From Desulfobacteraceae bacterium Eth-SRB1 (GTDB lineage Bacteria > Desulfobacterota > Desulfobacteria > Desulfobacterales > ETH-SRB1), in NCBI GenBank assembly GCA_004193555.1, contig RPGP01000040.1, positions 1,266,459 to 1,330,458 on the forward strand: a stretch of 64,000 nt of DNA. The letters run 5' to 3'. Below are positions 36,250 through 46,161 of the stretch, in pieces. Numbering within the stretch: the first letter of the stretch is position 1; each line of letters begins with the position of its first letter. The notes beneath the pieces are model-generated. The model searched no databases and was not told the DNA's origin. It saw only the letters and a list, made by a program, of their open reading frames with translations. The translations under genes were made by a program, and so were the position numbers.

Positions 36250-38175
36250 ATGGGCAAAATAATTGGAATCGATCTCGGCACCACAAATTCATGTGTGGCT
36301 ATTATGGAAGGCGCCGATCCAAAGGTAATTACGAATCCTGAAGGAGGGCGCACAACCCCTTCTATCGTTGCTGTAACAGACAGTGGCGAGCGATTGGTCG
36401 GTCAAATCGCGAAAAGGCAGGCTATAACAAACCCTGAAAACACTGTCTTTGCCGTAAAAAGGCTGATTGGCAGGAAATATGCTACACCTATAGTGCAGAG
36501 TGATATCAAGGTGCTTCCCTACAAGCTTGAGCAGGCAAGCAATGGCGATATTCGCATAAACCTTTGCGGGAAGCTTCACAGCCCGGCAGAGGTATCGTCA
36601 TTTATTTTGGCAAATATCAAAAAAACAGCGGAAGAATACCTTGGAGAAAGTATTACAGATGCGGTTATAACTGTGCCGGCTTATTTTAATGACAGCCAGC
36701 GGCAGGCGACTAAAGATGCAGGCAAGGTCGCCGGTCTCAATGTTTTGAGGATAATAAATGAGCCAACAGCAGCGTCACTTGCATATGGTCTTGACAAAAA
36801 AAAGGAAGAAAAGGTCGTTGTCTTTGATCTTGGCGGAGGCACCTTTGATGTGTCCATCCTTGAAATTGGCGAAGGGGTCTTTGAAGTCAAGTCAACAAAC
36901 GGCGATACCCATCTTGGAGGCGAGGATTTTGATCTCCGGATTATCGATTATCTGGCGACTGAATTCAAAAAGGATCAGGGGATTGATATCAGGAATGACA
37001 AGATGGCCTTGCAACGGCTTAAAGAGGCGGCTGAAAAGGCAAAGATGGAGCTGTCAACATCTATTGAAACAGATGTAAACCTTCCGTTCATAACAGCAGA
37101 TGCCAGCGGCCCGAAGCATCTTAACATTAAATTAACGAGGGCAAAGCTGGAAGCGCTTATCGGCGATTTGTTGGACAAACTGGAAAAACCGTGTCGTATT
37201 GCGCTTAAGGATTCAAAATTGAGCACAGGCGATATTAATGAAGTTATTCTTGTAGGCGGGATGACACGCATGCCGGCGGTACAGGATCGGGTTAAGAAAA
37301 TATTTGGCAAAGACCCCCATAAAGGCGTTAATCCTGATGAAGTTGTAGCCATCGGCGCAGCCATTCAGGGCGGGGTTTTAAAAGGCGATGTCAAGGACGT
37401 GCTTCTTCTTGATGTTACGCCGCTTTCGCTTGGAATCGAAACACTTGGCGGGGTAATGACAAGACTGATTGAAAAGAATACAACCATTCCGACAAAAAAG
37501 AGCCAGGTTTTTTCTACCGCCGCAGACAGTCAACCCGCAGTTTCTATTCATGTACTCCAGGGGGAACGTGAGATGGCGGCCGGCAATAAAACCCTGGGTC
37601 GTTTTGAGCTTGTCGGCATACCACCTGCGCCAAGGGGCGTGCCCCAGATAGAGGTGACATTTGATATTGATGCCAATGGCATTGTAAATGTTGCTGCAAA
37701 GGACATGGCTACGGGTAAGGAACAGTCAATTCAGATCACGGCATCTTCCGGCCTCTCAAAGGAAGACATCGACAACCTTGTAAAAGATGCAGAGCTTCAT
37801 GCCGAGGATGATAAAAAGAAAAAGGAATTGGTCGAGGCCCGTAATGCAGCGGATGCTCTGATGTATTCAACCGAAAAATCTATTAAGGACCTTGGAGACA
37901 AGGTTGACAGCGCAACAAAGAGCCAGATTGAGGAGATTACAAAGCGTCTCAAGAAGGCCATTGAAGGGGAAGATAAAGAAGAAATCAGCCGTATAAGTGA
38001 TGAGTTAACACAGTCTTCCCATAAGCTTGCGGAGGCTATGTATCAGCAGGCTTCGCAGGGCGCTCAGCAGGCTGAAGAAGGCGCTGGAAGCGAAGCAAAA
38101 CCGGAACCTTCTAAGCCTGACGAGGATGTGGTGGATGCTGATTTTGAAGAAGTAAAAGATGAAGATAAAAAATAA
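36250..38175 (+). CDS. dnaK: Chaperone DnaK (Hsp70)
   Basis: 641 residues, standard length. Signatures [31 protein letters not shown] and [14 protein letters not shown], linker [15 protein letters not shown], and the acidic tail ([14 protein letters not shown]). AAGGAGGAG precedes ATG. It forms a two-gene operon with grpE and is followed by a terminator. Confidence 0.98.
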   Translation: MGKIIGIDLGTTNSCVAIMEGADPKVITNPEGGRTTPSIVAVTDSGERLVGQIAKRQAITNPENTVFAVKRLIGRKYATPIVQSDIKVLPYKLEQASNGDIRINLCGKLHSPAEVSSFILANIKKTAEEYLGESITDAVITVPAYFNDSQRQATKDAGKVAGLNVLRIINEPTAASLAYGLDKKKEEKVVVFDLGGGTFDVSILEIGEGVFEVKSTNGDTHLGGEDFDLRIIDYLATEFKKDQGIDIRNDKMALQRLKEAAEKAKMELSTSIETDVNLPFITADASGPKHLNIKLTRAKLEALIGDLLDKLEKPCRIALKDSKLSTGDINEVILVGGMTRMPAVQDRVKKIFGKDPHKGVNPDEVVAIGAAIQGGVLKGDVKDVLLLDVTPLSLGIETLGGVMTRLIEKNTTIPTKKSQVFSTAADSQPAVSIHVLQGEREMAAGNKTLGRFELVGIPPAPRGVPQIEVTFDIDANGIVNVAAKDMATGKEQSIQITASSGLSKEDIDNLVKDAELHAEDDKKKKELVEARNAADALMYSTEKSIKDLGDKVDSATKSQIEEITKRLKKAIEGEDKEEISRISDELTQSSHKLAEAMYQQASQGAQQAEEGAGSEAKPEPSKPDEDVVDADFEEVKDEDKK

Positions 38176-38196
38176 TGTGAAATAACAATTGCTTTA

Positions 38197-38235
38197 AAAT
38201 CCCGCATACATCATTATGTATTGCGGGATTTTTTT
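38197..38235 (+). terminator. Rho-independent terminator after dnaK
   Basis: Stem TCCCGCATACAT/ATGTATTGCGGGA (one bulged base, CATT loop) followed by seven T residues, 21 bp after the dnaK stop. Confidence 0.85.
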
Positions 38236-38288
38236 AGGAGCAGAAGTTTACAAAATCGCAACAATTTAGCCTTTTGAAAATATATCCG

Positions 38289-38485
38289 CTCCAGGTATAA
38301 TTTAATTTAAACTAGGAAAAACTCACGTATAAGAAATCGTAAAGAAAGAACAGTCCATAAATAAAAATAATAATTGTGACAATCTGAACGATTCTTTATA
38401 AATAACAATATCGTGTCAGGTTCTTTCTTAACGATTTCTAATACGTTCAAACAGTTCCCTGATTTAAATTAAATCATACCTGAAG
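38289..38485. repeat. 197-bp inverted-repeat element
   Basis: Both ends read CTCCAGGTATAATTTAATTT on the left and CTTCAGGTATGATTTAATTT on the right (complement); matching continues to AGAAATCGTAAAGAAAGAAC on the left and AGAAATCGTTAAGAAAGAAC from the right, so arms are about 65 bp with small gaps. It fills the gap between the dnaK terminator and the acyl-CoA ligase. Confidence 0.8.
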
Positions 38486-38545
38486 CTCACCGCAATACTG
38501 CAGATGGGACTTTTTACAACGCCATCAATTTTTTAGGAAGAAAAT

Positions 38546-40099
38546 ATGCTTATAACTGAGATGTTAGACAAAAACGCCGGGATTTATGGTCACGAGGTTG
38601 CTCTTATTGAAAGAGAGCCCGCAAGGAATATACGCAGGGAAATAACATGGGATGAATTCAACAGACAGGCCAACCGCATCGCCAATGTCCTTATTTCCAA
38701 AGGGATAAAAAAAGGGGATAAGGTTGTCCAGCTTATGATGAACTGTATAGAATGGCTCCCTGTATATTTCGGTATACTTCGTTCCGGCGCCTGGGCTGTT
38801 CCTTTGAATTTCAGATTTTTAGCCGATGATATCAGGATGTGTGCAGAGATTGCGGAAGCAAAAGTTATTATTTTTGGGGAAGAATTTATTGACAGAATAG
38901 ATCCGATTAAAGCTTTTTTAAGCAAAACCATTACAACATATATTTTTGCAGGATCTGATAAAACATGTCCTGATTATGCGCAGCAGTGTGATAAGGTTAT
39001 ATCCTCAAGTTCTACAGCAGATCCGAAAGTGGAGTTGGTTTTGTCTGATGGAGCGGCCTTATATTTTACATCCGGCACTACCGGCGTTCCGAAACCTGTG
39101 CTTTTGACCCATCGTAACCTTGAGTTTGCCTGTCTCGTTGAAAATAATCACCACAAACAGACACATGAAGATAATTTTCTGTGCATACCTCCGCTGTATC
39201 ACACAGGAGCAAAGATGCACTGGTTCGGCAATTTTATTGTCGGGGCAAGGTCTGTTATTCTGAAAGGGGTAAGCCCCAAATGGATACTGGAAGCTGTTTC
39301 CGAAGAGAAGGCCACTATTGTATGGCTCCTTGTTCCCTGGGCACATGATATACTTGTTGCCATTGAAGATAATGACATTGATTTAGGCGATTATAATCTT
39401 GAGCGGTGGCGACTTATGCATATAGGCGCCCAGCCGGTTCCTCCGAGCCTTATTAATAAATGGAAAAAGATTTTTCCAAATCATGATTACGATACAAACT
39501 ACGGCCTGACAGAGGCCACAGGCCCCGGCTGCGTACATCTTGGAATGGAGAATCTTCATAAGGTCGGGGCAATCGGCCTTCCGGGGTTTGGCTGGGAATG
39601 CATGATTGTTGACAGCGACATGAAACCTTTGCCCAATGGTGAGACTGGTGAGCTTTTAATTAGGGGTGATGGTGTTATGAAGGAGTATTACAAGAATCCC
39701 GAGGCAACTGCAAAAACTCTTGTTGATGGATGGCTGCTTACAGGAGATATTGCCCGAATGGATGATGATGGGTTTATATGGCTTGTTGACCGGAAAAAGG
39801 ATGTTATCATAACAGGAGGAGAAAATATTTTTCCTGTTGAAATAGAAAATTTTATCATGTGCAACGATAAGATTCATGATGTCGGGGTGATAGGGGTTCC
39901 CGATGATCGTCTTGGAGAAATAGTTGCGGCCGTGATAAAGGTAAAATCCTCATTTAATATGAACGAAGAAGAGGTTGCAAATTTTTGTGAAAAACTACCA
40001 AGGTATAAACGGCCAAGGAAAATCTTTTTCGATGATGTTCCGAGAAGTCCCACCGGAAAAATTGAAAAGCCGAAAATGAGAAAAAAATATTCGGGTTAA
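38546..40099 (+). CDS. Acyl-CoA ligase (AMP-forming), fatty-acid/aromatic type
   Basis: 517 residues. ANL motifs: FTSGTTGVPKPVLLTH, NYGLTEATGPG, GWLLTGDIARMDDDGF, DRKKDVIITGGENIFP, and catalytic Lys in RSPTGKIEKPKMRK. The size suits medium/long-chain fatty-acid or benzoate-like CoA ligases; the substrate is not decidable from sequence. Its 3' end overlaps the convergent U32 gene by four bases. TTAGGAAG precedes ATG. Confidence 0.85.
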   Translation: MLITEMLDKNAGIYGHEVALIEREPARNIRREITWDEFNRQANRIANVLISKGIKKGDKVVQLMMNCIEWLPVYFGILRSGAWAVPLNFRFLADDIRMCAEIAEAKVIIFGEEFIDRIDPIKAFLSKTITTYIFAGSDKTCPDYAQQCDKVISSSSTADPKVELVLSDGAALYFTSGTTGVPKPVLLTHRNLEFACLVENNHHKQTHEDNFLCIPPLYHTGAKMHWFGNFIVGARSVILKGVSPKWILEAVSEEKATIVWLLVPWAHDILVAIEDNDIDLGDYNLERWRLMHIGAQPVPPSLINKWKKIFPNHDYDTNYGLTEATGPGCVHLGMENLHKVGAIGLPGFGWECMIVDSDMKPLPNGETGELLIRGDGVMKEYYKNPEATAKTLVDGWLLTGDIARMDDDGFIWLVDRKKDVIITGGENIFPVEIENFIMCNDKIHDVGVIGVPDDRLGEIVAAVIKVKSSFNMNEEEVANFCEKLPRYKRPRKIFFDDVPRSPTGKIEKPKMRKKYSG

Positions 40100-42102
40100 A
40101 GTAAACCCAGATTCCAGTTCCACAACCCGGGCCTTTTCTTTAGCTTTATATTTGCCGGAAGCGGCTCATGAAGATATGCAAACAGGCTGTACCCCGCCCT
40201 TTGAAGCTCATCTTTTTTACTTTTTATGTCAAGATTCCAGTTTGGATAGATCCAGAAATCGGATCCCTGTTTTTTGACCCAGGCGTCTTCCCCTTTTGGA
40301 CTTGAAAAAATTGTCTCTGTTTTAAAATTTTCACAAAGGATTCGTGATATGCTTACAGGCCAGTATCCTTCGATAACTATGCCAAGCGGCAGGGGGCTGT
40401 GTTTTGGAAGGAGCAAATAATCTTTACGACTTAGTTCCGGACTTACAATAACACCTGCAAAACCAAGTGATGACAGGATGCTGATGGCCGTATTGTTTGC
40501 GATATTGCAAAATGGCCCGGCCCAGAGGTTCAATTTTTTTGGGTTTGAGAAAAGATTTATCTGCCACGGAGAGTTCAGCACAAAATTCCGGCAACCGTTT
40601 TTTTCAGCGAGTTCGATAAGATTTTTTTGTTTTGTCTCGTCTTCCGGCCAGGTTACAGGGGGAAGCCACCACCATATTTTCTGCTTAACACTCTTTTGCA
40701 ACCCTTTTTGAGCTTCGTCAGAGAGCCAGACTCCGGTCAGACCCTGTTTTAAGCTGCTTGGCTTTCTGTGTACATGCATCTCGAGTATCTTTCCTTTTCC
40801 CCCGGATTTTTTTGGATCTTTTGCAGGAAGTCCGGCAATAAAGGTCGAGGTGGCAGGTTGCGTTTTTTGTGATACGGCAAGCTTTGCTTCCAGTTCGGAT
40901 AACATTTCCCCAAGCGTTTTTTCCAGCCTGTTTGTGAGAAAAACAGGCGCCATGCCGGCATCCTTTTTTCCGGAAGAGAGCTTCAAATAGAGGCGCCCCC
41001 TTTTAGGCACATATTTGCTTACCTTGTGAATTGTATGCCATGATTCGTCCTCATATCCGATTCGCAGGAGATCTCCCGGCAAAAGTTCTGTTTTTGGGTT
41101 TAAATACGGTCTTTGTTTTCCGCCCTGTATTTTTCCTACAAGAAGGCCAGAGCCGCTTTGACCGTCTATATTAATGGGGTTTTGTGGACGTTGGGGCAAA
41201 AAATTATAATGGGTTCCTGTTCGTCCCAGGGCATGCTCGAGAAGCCCGATGGCGATTTTTTTCATCTTTGGATCTGTTCCCTGATCCCTTAAAATTCTGT
41301 ACGCCTGTGTCGTATAAAAGACATAATGCGGGCCTTTTTTGCGGCCTTCGATTTTCCAGGTGTTTACTTCAGGAACAGACAAAAGAACCTTGGCGAGAAC
41401 GTCAAGGCTGAGATCCCGGCATGAAAAGAATCTTCTTTTTTGCCCCTTTTGTGTGTAAAGCCTGCGGCATGGCTGGACACATCTTCCTCTGAGACCGCTT
41501 TTCCCACCAAAATAGCTGCTCCAGTAACATCTTCCGGAAACTCCATAGCAAAGAGCCCCATGCACGAATACTTCGAGAGAAAGACCGTGGGGGCAGGCTG
41601 ATGCCATGGTTTTTATTTCATCTATGCTGAGTTCTCTTGGAATAACTACACGGTCGATTCCGAGTTTTTCCCGGATGGGTTTCAAGGCTGCCGGGAGGCT
41701 GACATTGGCCAGTGTCGATAGATGAAGTTCACCGGAAAAACCTGTCTGCCTTGCCAGTTCCACAAAAGACAGATCCTGAATTATGAGAGCATCCGGTTTT
41801 ACAAGGCGGTCTAACTTAACCAGTATTTTCCCGACTCTGTTTATGTCGCCGGGTTTTAATATGGAGTTTAATGCTACATAGACCTTAATGCCCATATCCT
41901 GAGCAAGTTGTTTTAGAGGATAAAGTTCTTCAACGGTGAAGTTTTTTGCCTCCATGCGCGCTGAAAAGCTTTTCAGGCCGCAGTAAACGGCATCGGCGCC
42001 AGCCGCAAGGGCGGCTAAGAATGAAGCTTTATTCCCGGCAGGAGCAAGAATTAGAGGTGCAGATTTTTGTGGTAGCCCGGGATATTTTTGAATTTGCATC
42101 AT
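40096..42102 (-). CDS. Peptidase U32 family protein
   Basis: 668 residues. The U32 domain (about 15-300) starts with LILAPAGNKASFLAALAAGADAVYCG. It carries the cysteine cluster seen in the family (GALCYGVSGRCYWSSYFGGKSGLRGRCVQPC), which probably holds an Fe-S cluster. The second half (from about 420) is a divergent barrel-like repeat with no clear active site. Relatives RlhA and TrhP hydroxylate rRNA or tRNA using prephenate-dependent chemistry; peptidase activity is doubtful. The exact role here is open. Confidence 0.8.
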   Translation of the reverse strand: MMQIQKYPGLPQKSAPLILAPAGNKASFLAALAAGADAVYCGLKSFSARMEAKNFTVEELYPLKQLAQDMGIKVYVALNSILKPGDINRVGKILVKLDRLVKPDALIIQDLSFVELARQTGFSGELHLSTLANVSLPAALKPIREKLGIDRVVIPRELSIDEIKTMASACPHGLSLEVFVHGALCYGVSGRCYWSSYFGGKSGLRGRCVQPCRRLYTQKGQKRRFFSCRDLSLDVLAKVLLSVPEVNTWKIEGRKKGPHYVFYTTQAYRILRDQGTDPKMKKIAIGLLEHALGRTGTHYNFLPQRPQNPINIDGQSGSGLLVGKIQGGKQRPYLNPKTELLPGDLLRIGYEDESWHTIHKVSKYVPKRGRLYLKLSSGKKDAGMAPVFLTNRLEKTLGEMLSELEAKLAVSQKTQPATSTFIAGLPAKDPKKSGGKGKILEMHVHRKPSSLKQGLTGVWLSDEAQKGLQKSVKQKIWWWLPPVTWPEDETKQKNLIELAEKNGCRNFVLNSPWQINLFSNPKKLNLWAGPFCNIANNTAISILSSLGFAGVIVSPELSRKDYLLLPKHSPLPLGIVIEGYWPVSISRILCENFKTETIFSSPKGEDAWVKKQGSDFWIYPNWNLDIKSKKDELQRAGYSLFAYLHEPLPANIKLKKRPGLWNWNLGLL

Positions 42103-42233
42103 ATTTAAGCGGTAGACAGAGCAAGCTTTGTAGCAGTCGTTAGTTTTTTATGAGTCTTAATTAATTCTGATGCCCTGTTTTGTCAATATCATTATTAAAA
42201 GGTTGAGCATCAGCCTGTTAAATGATAGATTGC

Positions 42234-42403
42234 GTAACTCAGGCAGATAGGCTGAAGGCTAAAGGCTTTTAGGAAAAAGACTCATAAAACTTAATAATAG
42301 CATAGCCATTCAAATATACTATCTCCAAATACGGCTTTTGATGTTGGAGAGGTATCAATATCCTTCAGCCTACAGCCTTCAGGCTAATAATCTGAGCAGT
42401 TAC
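42234..42403. repeat. Imperfect inverted repeat before MFS gene
   Basis: GTAACTCAGGCAGATAGGCT on the left pairs imperfectly with AGCCTTCAGGCTAATAATCT and GAGCAGTTAC on the right. Inner GGCTGAAGGCTAAAGG and CCTTCAGCCTACAGCC units add to the stem. The 42103-42429 gap has no other recognisable content. Confidence 0.5.
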
Positions 42404-42429
42404 GAAATTACATTTAGTATGAGGTAACA

Positions 42430-43608
42430 TTGGTTAAGGAAAGATCAGATTTTAAGGCTTCCAGGATATTAATTATTTCCGGAGGTCATTTTATACATGA
42501 TGTCTATTCAAGCTTCCTGGCAGTATTCCTGCCGCTTCTTATCGCTAAGTTTGGGCTGACCATGATCCTTGCCGGATCACTAACGGTTTTTTTTCGCCTC
42601 CCATCTCTTTTAAATCCTCTTTTAGGAGTAATATCCGACCGTATTGATATGCGATACCCGGCAATCTGTGCACCTTTTGTTACAGCGGTTTCAATGAGTT
42701 TGATCGGTGTCGCACCTAATTATATTGTTGTGTGTATCCTTTTGTTAGTTGCGGGAATGAGTGCGGCGGTTTTCCATGTCCTTGGACCGGTCATGATTAC
42801 AAGAATGTCGGATAGAGCCATTGGCAGAGGAATGAGCTTCTGGATGACCGCAGGGGAACTGGCAAGGACAGTTGGTCCTCTGTTTGCCGTATGGGCTGTG
42901 TCCTTTTGGGGGTTTGAAGGAAGCTATCCTGTTATGATTATCGGTCTGTTAGCATCAGGGTTATTGTTCTTCTATCTGAAAGATACAGAAACCTGTCCCT
43001 GTAAGCGGCCGGAGGACAACCTTGGAAAAACCTGGAGGGCATTACGCCGTTTGATGATTCCCTTAACAGGTATAATGATTTCCCGGGCATTCATGGTTGC
43101 AACGCTTGTTGCATTTCTTCCAACCTATATGGTTGTATCCGGGAAGAGTTTGTGGATAGGAGGGATAAGCCTGGCGGTTCTTGAGGCATTTGGCACTGTT
43201 GGCACCTTTATTGGAGGTACGCTTAGTGACAGGGTAGGGCGGAAAACGGTGCTTCTCACAGCCATGCCTGCTTCAAGCGTTTTAATGATTGCCTTTGTAT
43301 ATGCCACCGGCTGGATATTATTCCCCTTATTAGCATTGCTGGGATTATGTCTTTTTGCTGTTTCGCCTGTAAATCTTGCTATTGTTCAGGACTATTCTAA
43401 AAACCACAGGGGAACCGCCAACGGTTTGTTCATGGGTATTAGTTTTATTACCACTGCTGCGGTTATATTTTTTGCAGGATGGCTTGCGGATTTATTTGGC
43501 CTTAAAACCACTCTTGCCGTGAGCGCCTTGTTAGGGCTGGCAGGAGTTCCGATAATCTTTTTTCTTCCAAAGCCGCATGAGCAGGACAAAAGTTCCTTAA
43601 ATGATTGA
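42430..43608 (+). CDS. MFS transporter, fosmidomycin-resistance-like
   Basis: 392 residues and about 12 hydrophobic helices. The start is TTG at 42430 with GAGGT nearby. The N-terminal GGHFIHDVYSSFLAVFLPLL and GVISDRID loop resemble the Fsr/fosmidomycin-resistance branch of the major facilitator superfamily; the second MFS loop repeat reads GTLSDRVGRKTVLL. It is probably a proton-coupled exporter; the substrate is unknown. Confidence 0.8.
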   Translation: MVKERSDFKASRILIISGGHFIHDVYSSFLAVFLPLLIAKFGLTMILAGSLTVFFRLPSLLNPLLGVISDRIDMRYPAICAPFVTAVSMSLIGVAPNYIVVCILLLVAGMSAAVFHVLGPVMITRMSDRAIGRGMSFWMTAGELARTVGPLFAVWAVSFWGFEGSYPVMIIGLLASGLLFFYLKDTETCPCKRPEDNLGKTWRALRRLMIPLTGIMISRAFMVATLVAFLPTYMVVSGKSLWIGGISLAVLEAFGTVGTFIGGTLSDRVGRKTVLLTAMPASSVLMIAFVYATGWILFPLLALLGLCLFAVSPVNLAIVQDYSKNHRGTANGLFMGISFITTAAVIFFAGWLADLFGLKTTLAVSALLGLAGVPIIFFLPKPHEQDKSSLND

Positions 43609-43690
43609 CATTTATCAGATGTTATGTAATCCAAAAGAGCCTTTCTTCGTGCTCTTTGTGGTGAAAGCAATATAAAATAAGGAAAAACAA

Positions 43691-44599
43691 ATGCTGGTTA
43701 AAGACATCCTCGATACAGTGAAAATATCTTTTAGTTTTGAATTTTTTCCTCCAAAAACAAAAGAGGGCATAGACAAACTGTTTTCGGCTATTTCGGATCT
43801 AATGCCGCTTAAGCCGTCCTATGTCAGCGCTACCTACGGAGCCGGCGGATCGACGCATGATTATACATATAATCTGGTTGTTCGTATTCAAAAGGAAATG
43901 GGCTTGACAGTAGTATCTCATTTAACATGTATTGGCTCGAGCAGGGATGAGATTAAACTGTTTCTTGAAAAAAATATCGAAAGCGGGGTTGAAAATATAC
44001 TTGCATTGCGTGGTGACCCGCCAAAAGGCCAGTCAGAGTGGGTTCATCCTGAGAATAGTTTTGCTTATGCCTCAGATCTGGTAGCCTTTATCAAAAAATA
44101 TTTCCCCGGTATTTGTATCGGTGTTGCCGGTTTTCCTGAGGGACATCCGATGACTCCCAACAGGCTCAAGGAAATAGAATATCTAAAGGCAAAGGTAGAT
44201 GCCGGAGCCGACTATATAGTTACCCAGCTTTTTTTTGACAACAGGGACTTTTACGATTTTTGTGAACGGTGCGAGCTGTCCGGTATACATATTCCCATTA
44301 TCGCGGGGATCATGCCGATTACAACTCGCAAGGGAATAATTCGTATGGCGGAACTTGCTGGAGGCGCCCGTTTTCCTGCCGGCCTGTTAAAATCGGTTAC
44401 ACGGGCCCAACATAGCGAATATGTTGAAAATGTTGGTATTCAATGGGCAACGGGGCAGGTAAGGGATCTTATCAATAATAATGTCAGAGGTATTCACTTT
44501 TATACTCTCAACAGTTCCAGGGCCATTTTAAGGGTTTTCGAATCTCTTGGCGTAGGGGATGCAGGGCAACTGCCGTTATGGACCAGCCCTGAATTTTGA
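43691..44599 (+). CDS. metF: Methylenetetrahydrofolate reductase
   Basis: 302 residues. FEFFPPKTKEGIDKL at the N-terminus, TYGAGGSTHDYT, LALRGDPP and TQLFFDNRDFYDF are family hallmarks; an FAD-dependent TIM barrel. It interconverts 5,10-methylene- and 5-methyl-THF, for methionine synthesis or, in acetyl-CoA-pathway anaerobes, the methyl branch. No metV partner is adjacent. AAGGAAAA precedes ATG. Confidence 0.93.
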   Translation: MLVKDILDTVKISFSFEFFPPKTKEGIDKLFSAISDLMPLKPSYVSATYGAGGSTHDYTYNLVVRIQKEMGLTVVSHLTCIGSSRDEIKLFLEKNIESGVENILALRGDPPKGQSEWVHPENSFAYASDLVAFIKKYFPGICIGVAGFPEGHPMTPNRLKEIEYLKAKVDAGADYIVTQLFFDNRDFYDFCERCELSGIHIPIIAGIMPITTRKGIIRMAELAGGARFPAGLLKSVTRAQHSEYVENVGIQWATGQVRDLINNNVRGIHFYTLNSSRAILRVFESLGVGDAGQLPLWTSPEF

Positions 44600-44606
44600 T
44601 TAACCA

Positions 44607-45092
44607 TTATTCAAGTTCGATGAACTTGATATCCAGAGAGCTTCCGCGCACATACATCAGGGCTACTGAGGCGGTATAATTTGAGCGCGGCAGAGAGGCG
44701 CTTCCAGGATTTAAGAATAATACTCCATTTGTTTTCTCGCAAGAGGGCTGGTGGGAATGACCGCTTATAACAGCGCTAAAACCGGCGACAGCAGGATTTA
44801 TATCAAGTTTGTTCAGGTCATGAAGCACATACAACAAGGCTTCGCCAACCTCGACTATTTCGGTTTCAGGTAATTCCAAAGCCCATTCGCCATTATCCAT
44901 ATTGCCACGCACAGCAACGACAGGGGCTATAGACTGTAAAGCTGAAAGCAGATCAGGCCTGTTTATGTCTCCGGCATGAATGATCAGATCGGTATTTTTT
45001 AAGGCTTCGACAGCCAGATGGGGCAGGAAACCATGGGTGTCCGAGATGATTCCTATGAGAGAGGTATGCCTGTTTTGTAATTTTGTTGTCAT
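44607..45092 (-). CDS. YfcE/MJ0936-type metallophosphodiesterase
   Basis: 161 residues. Calcineurin-like motifs GIISDTHGFLP, IHAGDINRPD, VRGNMDNGEW, and GHSHQP give the two-metal site. These enzymes hydrolyse phosphodiesters in vitro; the natural substrate is unknown. The ATG lies two bases from the end of repeat copy 3, so the native upstream region was probably replaced by the element and the first ten residues may not be original. Confidence 0.85.
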   Translation of the reverse strand: MTTKLQNRHTSLIGIISDTHGFLPHLAVEALKNTDLIIHAGDINRPDLLSALQSIAPVVAVRGNMDNGEWALELPETEIVEVGEALLYVLHDLNKLDINPAVAGFSAVISGHSHQPSCEKTNGVLFLNPGSASLPRSNYTASVALMYVRGSSLDIKFIELE

Positions 45093-45094
45093 TA

Positions 45095-45371
45095 AGTAAA
45101 GAATCCTGGCCCAAAGGACCAGGCTTTGGTTTGCCCCTGAAAGGGGCTGTTGTACTTAAAACCGTATAAGTTATAAGTGCCTAAAGTGAGCTAAAGTGCC
45201 TAAAGTTGTGGAGTTGCTTCGCTCCACTGATTTTATATAATTGATAGAATTCCTTAACTTTAGCTCACTTTAGGCACTTTAGTTCACTTTAAACTTTTGC
45301 AGCGTTTCTTCAGGCAGAGCCGGAAAACTCTGACCTGGTCCTGAGGGCCAGGTTTTCTATGTTTAAATAAA
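45095..45371 (-). repeat. 277-bp inverted-repeat element, copy 3
   Basis: Reverse complement of copies 1 and 2, the same length to the base. One end lies two bases upstream of the phosphodiesterase ATG; the other merges with the T-tract of the cspA terminator. Confidence 0.9.
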
Positions 45372-45414
45372 AAGGCATCTCTTCCTGTTTTGATGAGATG
45401 CCTTTATTTGGTTG
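45371..45414 (-). terminator. Terminator of cspA
   Basis: On the minus strand AAAGGCATCTC/GAGATGCCTTT form an 11-bp stem with a 22-base loop, followed by TTATTT, which is already the first part of repeat copy 3. It starts 11 bases after the cspA stop. Confidence 0.7.
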
Positions 45415-45424
45415 TTTAAAAGAG

Positions 45425-45625
45425 TTACAACTTTTCGACGTTAACTGCCGCCGGCCCTTTATCGCCCTGTTCAATATCAAAGGATACGCGGTCACCTTTT
45501 GTAAGGGTCTTGAATCCGTCCCCGCCAATTGATGAGAAGTGAACAAATACGTCTTCACCTTCTTCCTGCTCAATAAAACCGTATCCCTTTTGATTACTGA
45601 ACCATTTTACAATTCCATTTGCCAA
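45425..45625 (-). CDS. Cold-shock protein CspA family
   Basis: I place the start at TTG 45625 ([18 protein letters not shown]), with AGGAGA eight bases upstream; longer upstream reading is not Csp-like. 66 residues. RNP-1 KGYGFIEQ and RNP-2 VFVHFSSI are intact. A five-strand OB-fold RNA/ssDNA chaperone. The 5' region to about 45740 may be a structured cold-shock leader. Confidence 0.93.
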   Translation of the reverse strand: MANGIVKWFSNQKGYGFIEQEEGEDVFVHFSSIGGDGFKTLTKGDRVSFDIEQGDKGPAAVNVEKL

Positions 45626-45907
45626 AACAAACAATCTCCTTTTTCTAATAGTTAATTTTAACTGGAACCTTTGACTATGTATTTGCAAAGATTTTGCCTG
45701 CTATCGCTATTATTAACTAACAGATTGTTATAAAACGTCAAGCTAAAAAGACAGATTGAATCAAATTATGTTCTTCCCATGTAAAGCGCAGTCCGCAATC
45801 CAATATATGCCGGTTTGCAAACATCCAACTCGTAGACTCGTTTTATCCCTGCCTGTGCGTGCCCGCACCTGTCTGCGTGCAACGCACAGGCAGGCCTGAT
45901 CGTAATC

Positions 45908-46022
45908 TATGTTGCACTTAGATGTTGTTTACAAAATATAAGCAAATGATTTCGCTGCAAAAATGTTATTTTCAACCCTTACCGTCTTGATATTGATAGA
46001 AATCAAGGGTGCGAAACTTGAG
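45908..46022. repeat. Half copy of the yebC-upstream element
   Basis: Matches 14873-14988 (shared TTGCAC, AAATGATTTCGCTG, ACCCTTACCGTCTTGA and ATAGAAATCAAGGGTGCGAAA segments). The left arm is missing here. It ends 140 bp before the pyruvate carboxylase ATG. The rest of the 45626-46161 gap holds a hairpin (GCCTGTGCGTG to ACGCACAGGC near 45850-45893) and no gene. Confidence 0.75.
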
Positions 46023-46161
46023 TATGTTAATTGAAAATGAATTTGTTTTATGTATAGATTTTTATAAACAATTAATCTATAATAACAAAGTTTAATACAT
46101 TCGTAAAGAGCTTGCTGCTGCACTTTACCGCATTACCGCAAGAATTTCAAAGGAGATTATT

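Noticed and set aside
45626..46161. Riboswitch or small RNA upstream of pyc
   Set aside because: I could not match any riboswitch core; the content is a hairpin of a common GC-rich repeat and a half copy of the yebC-upstream element.
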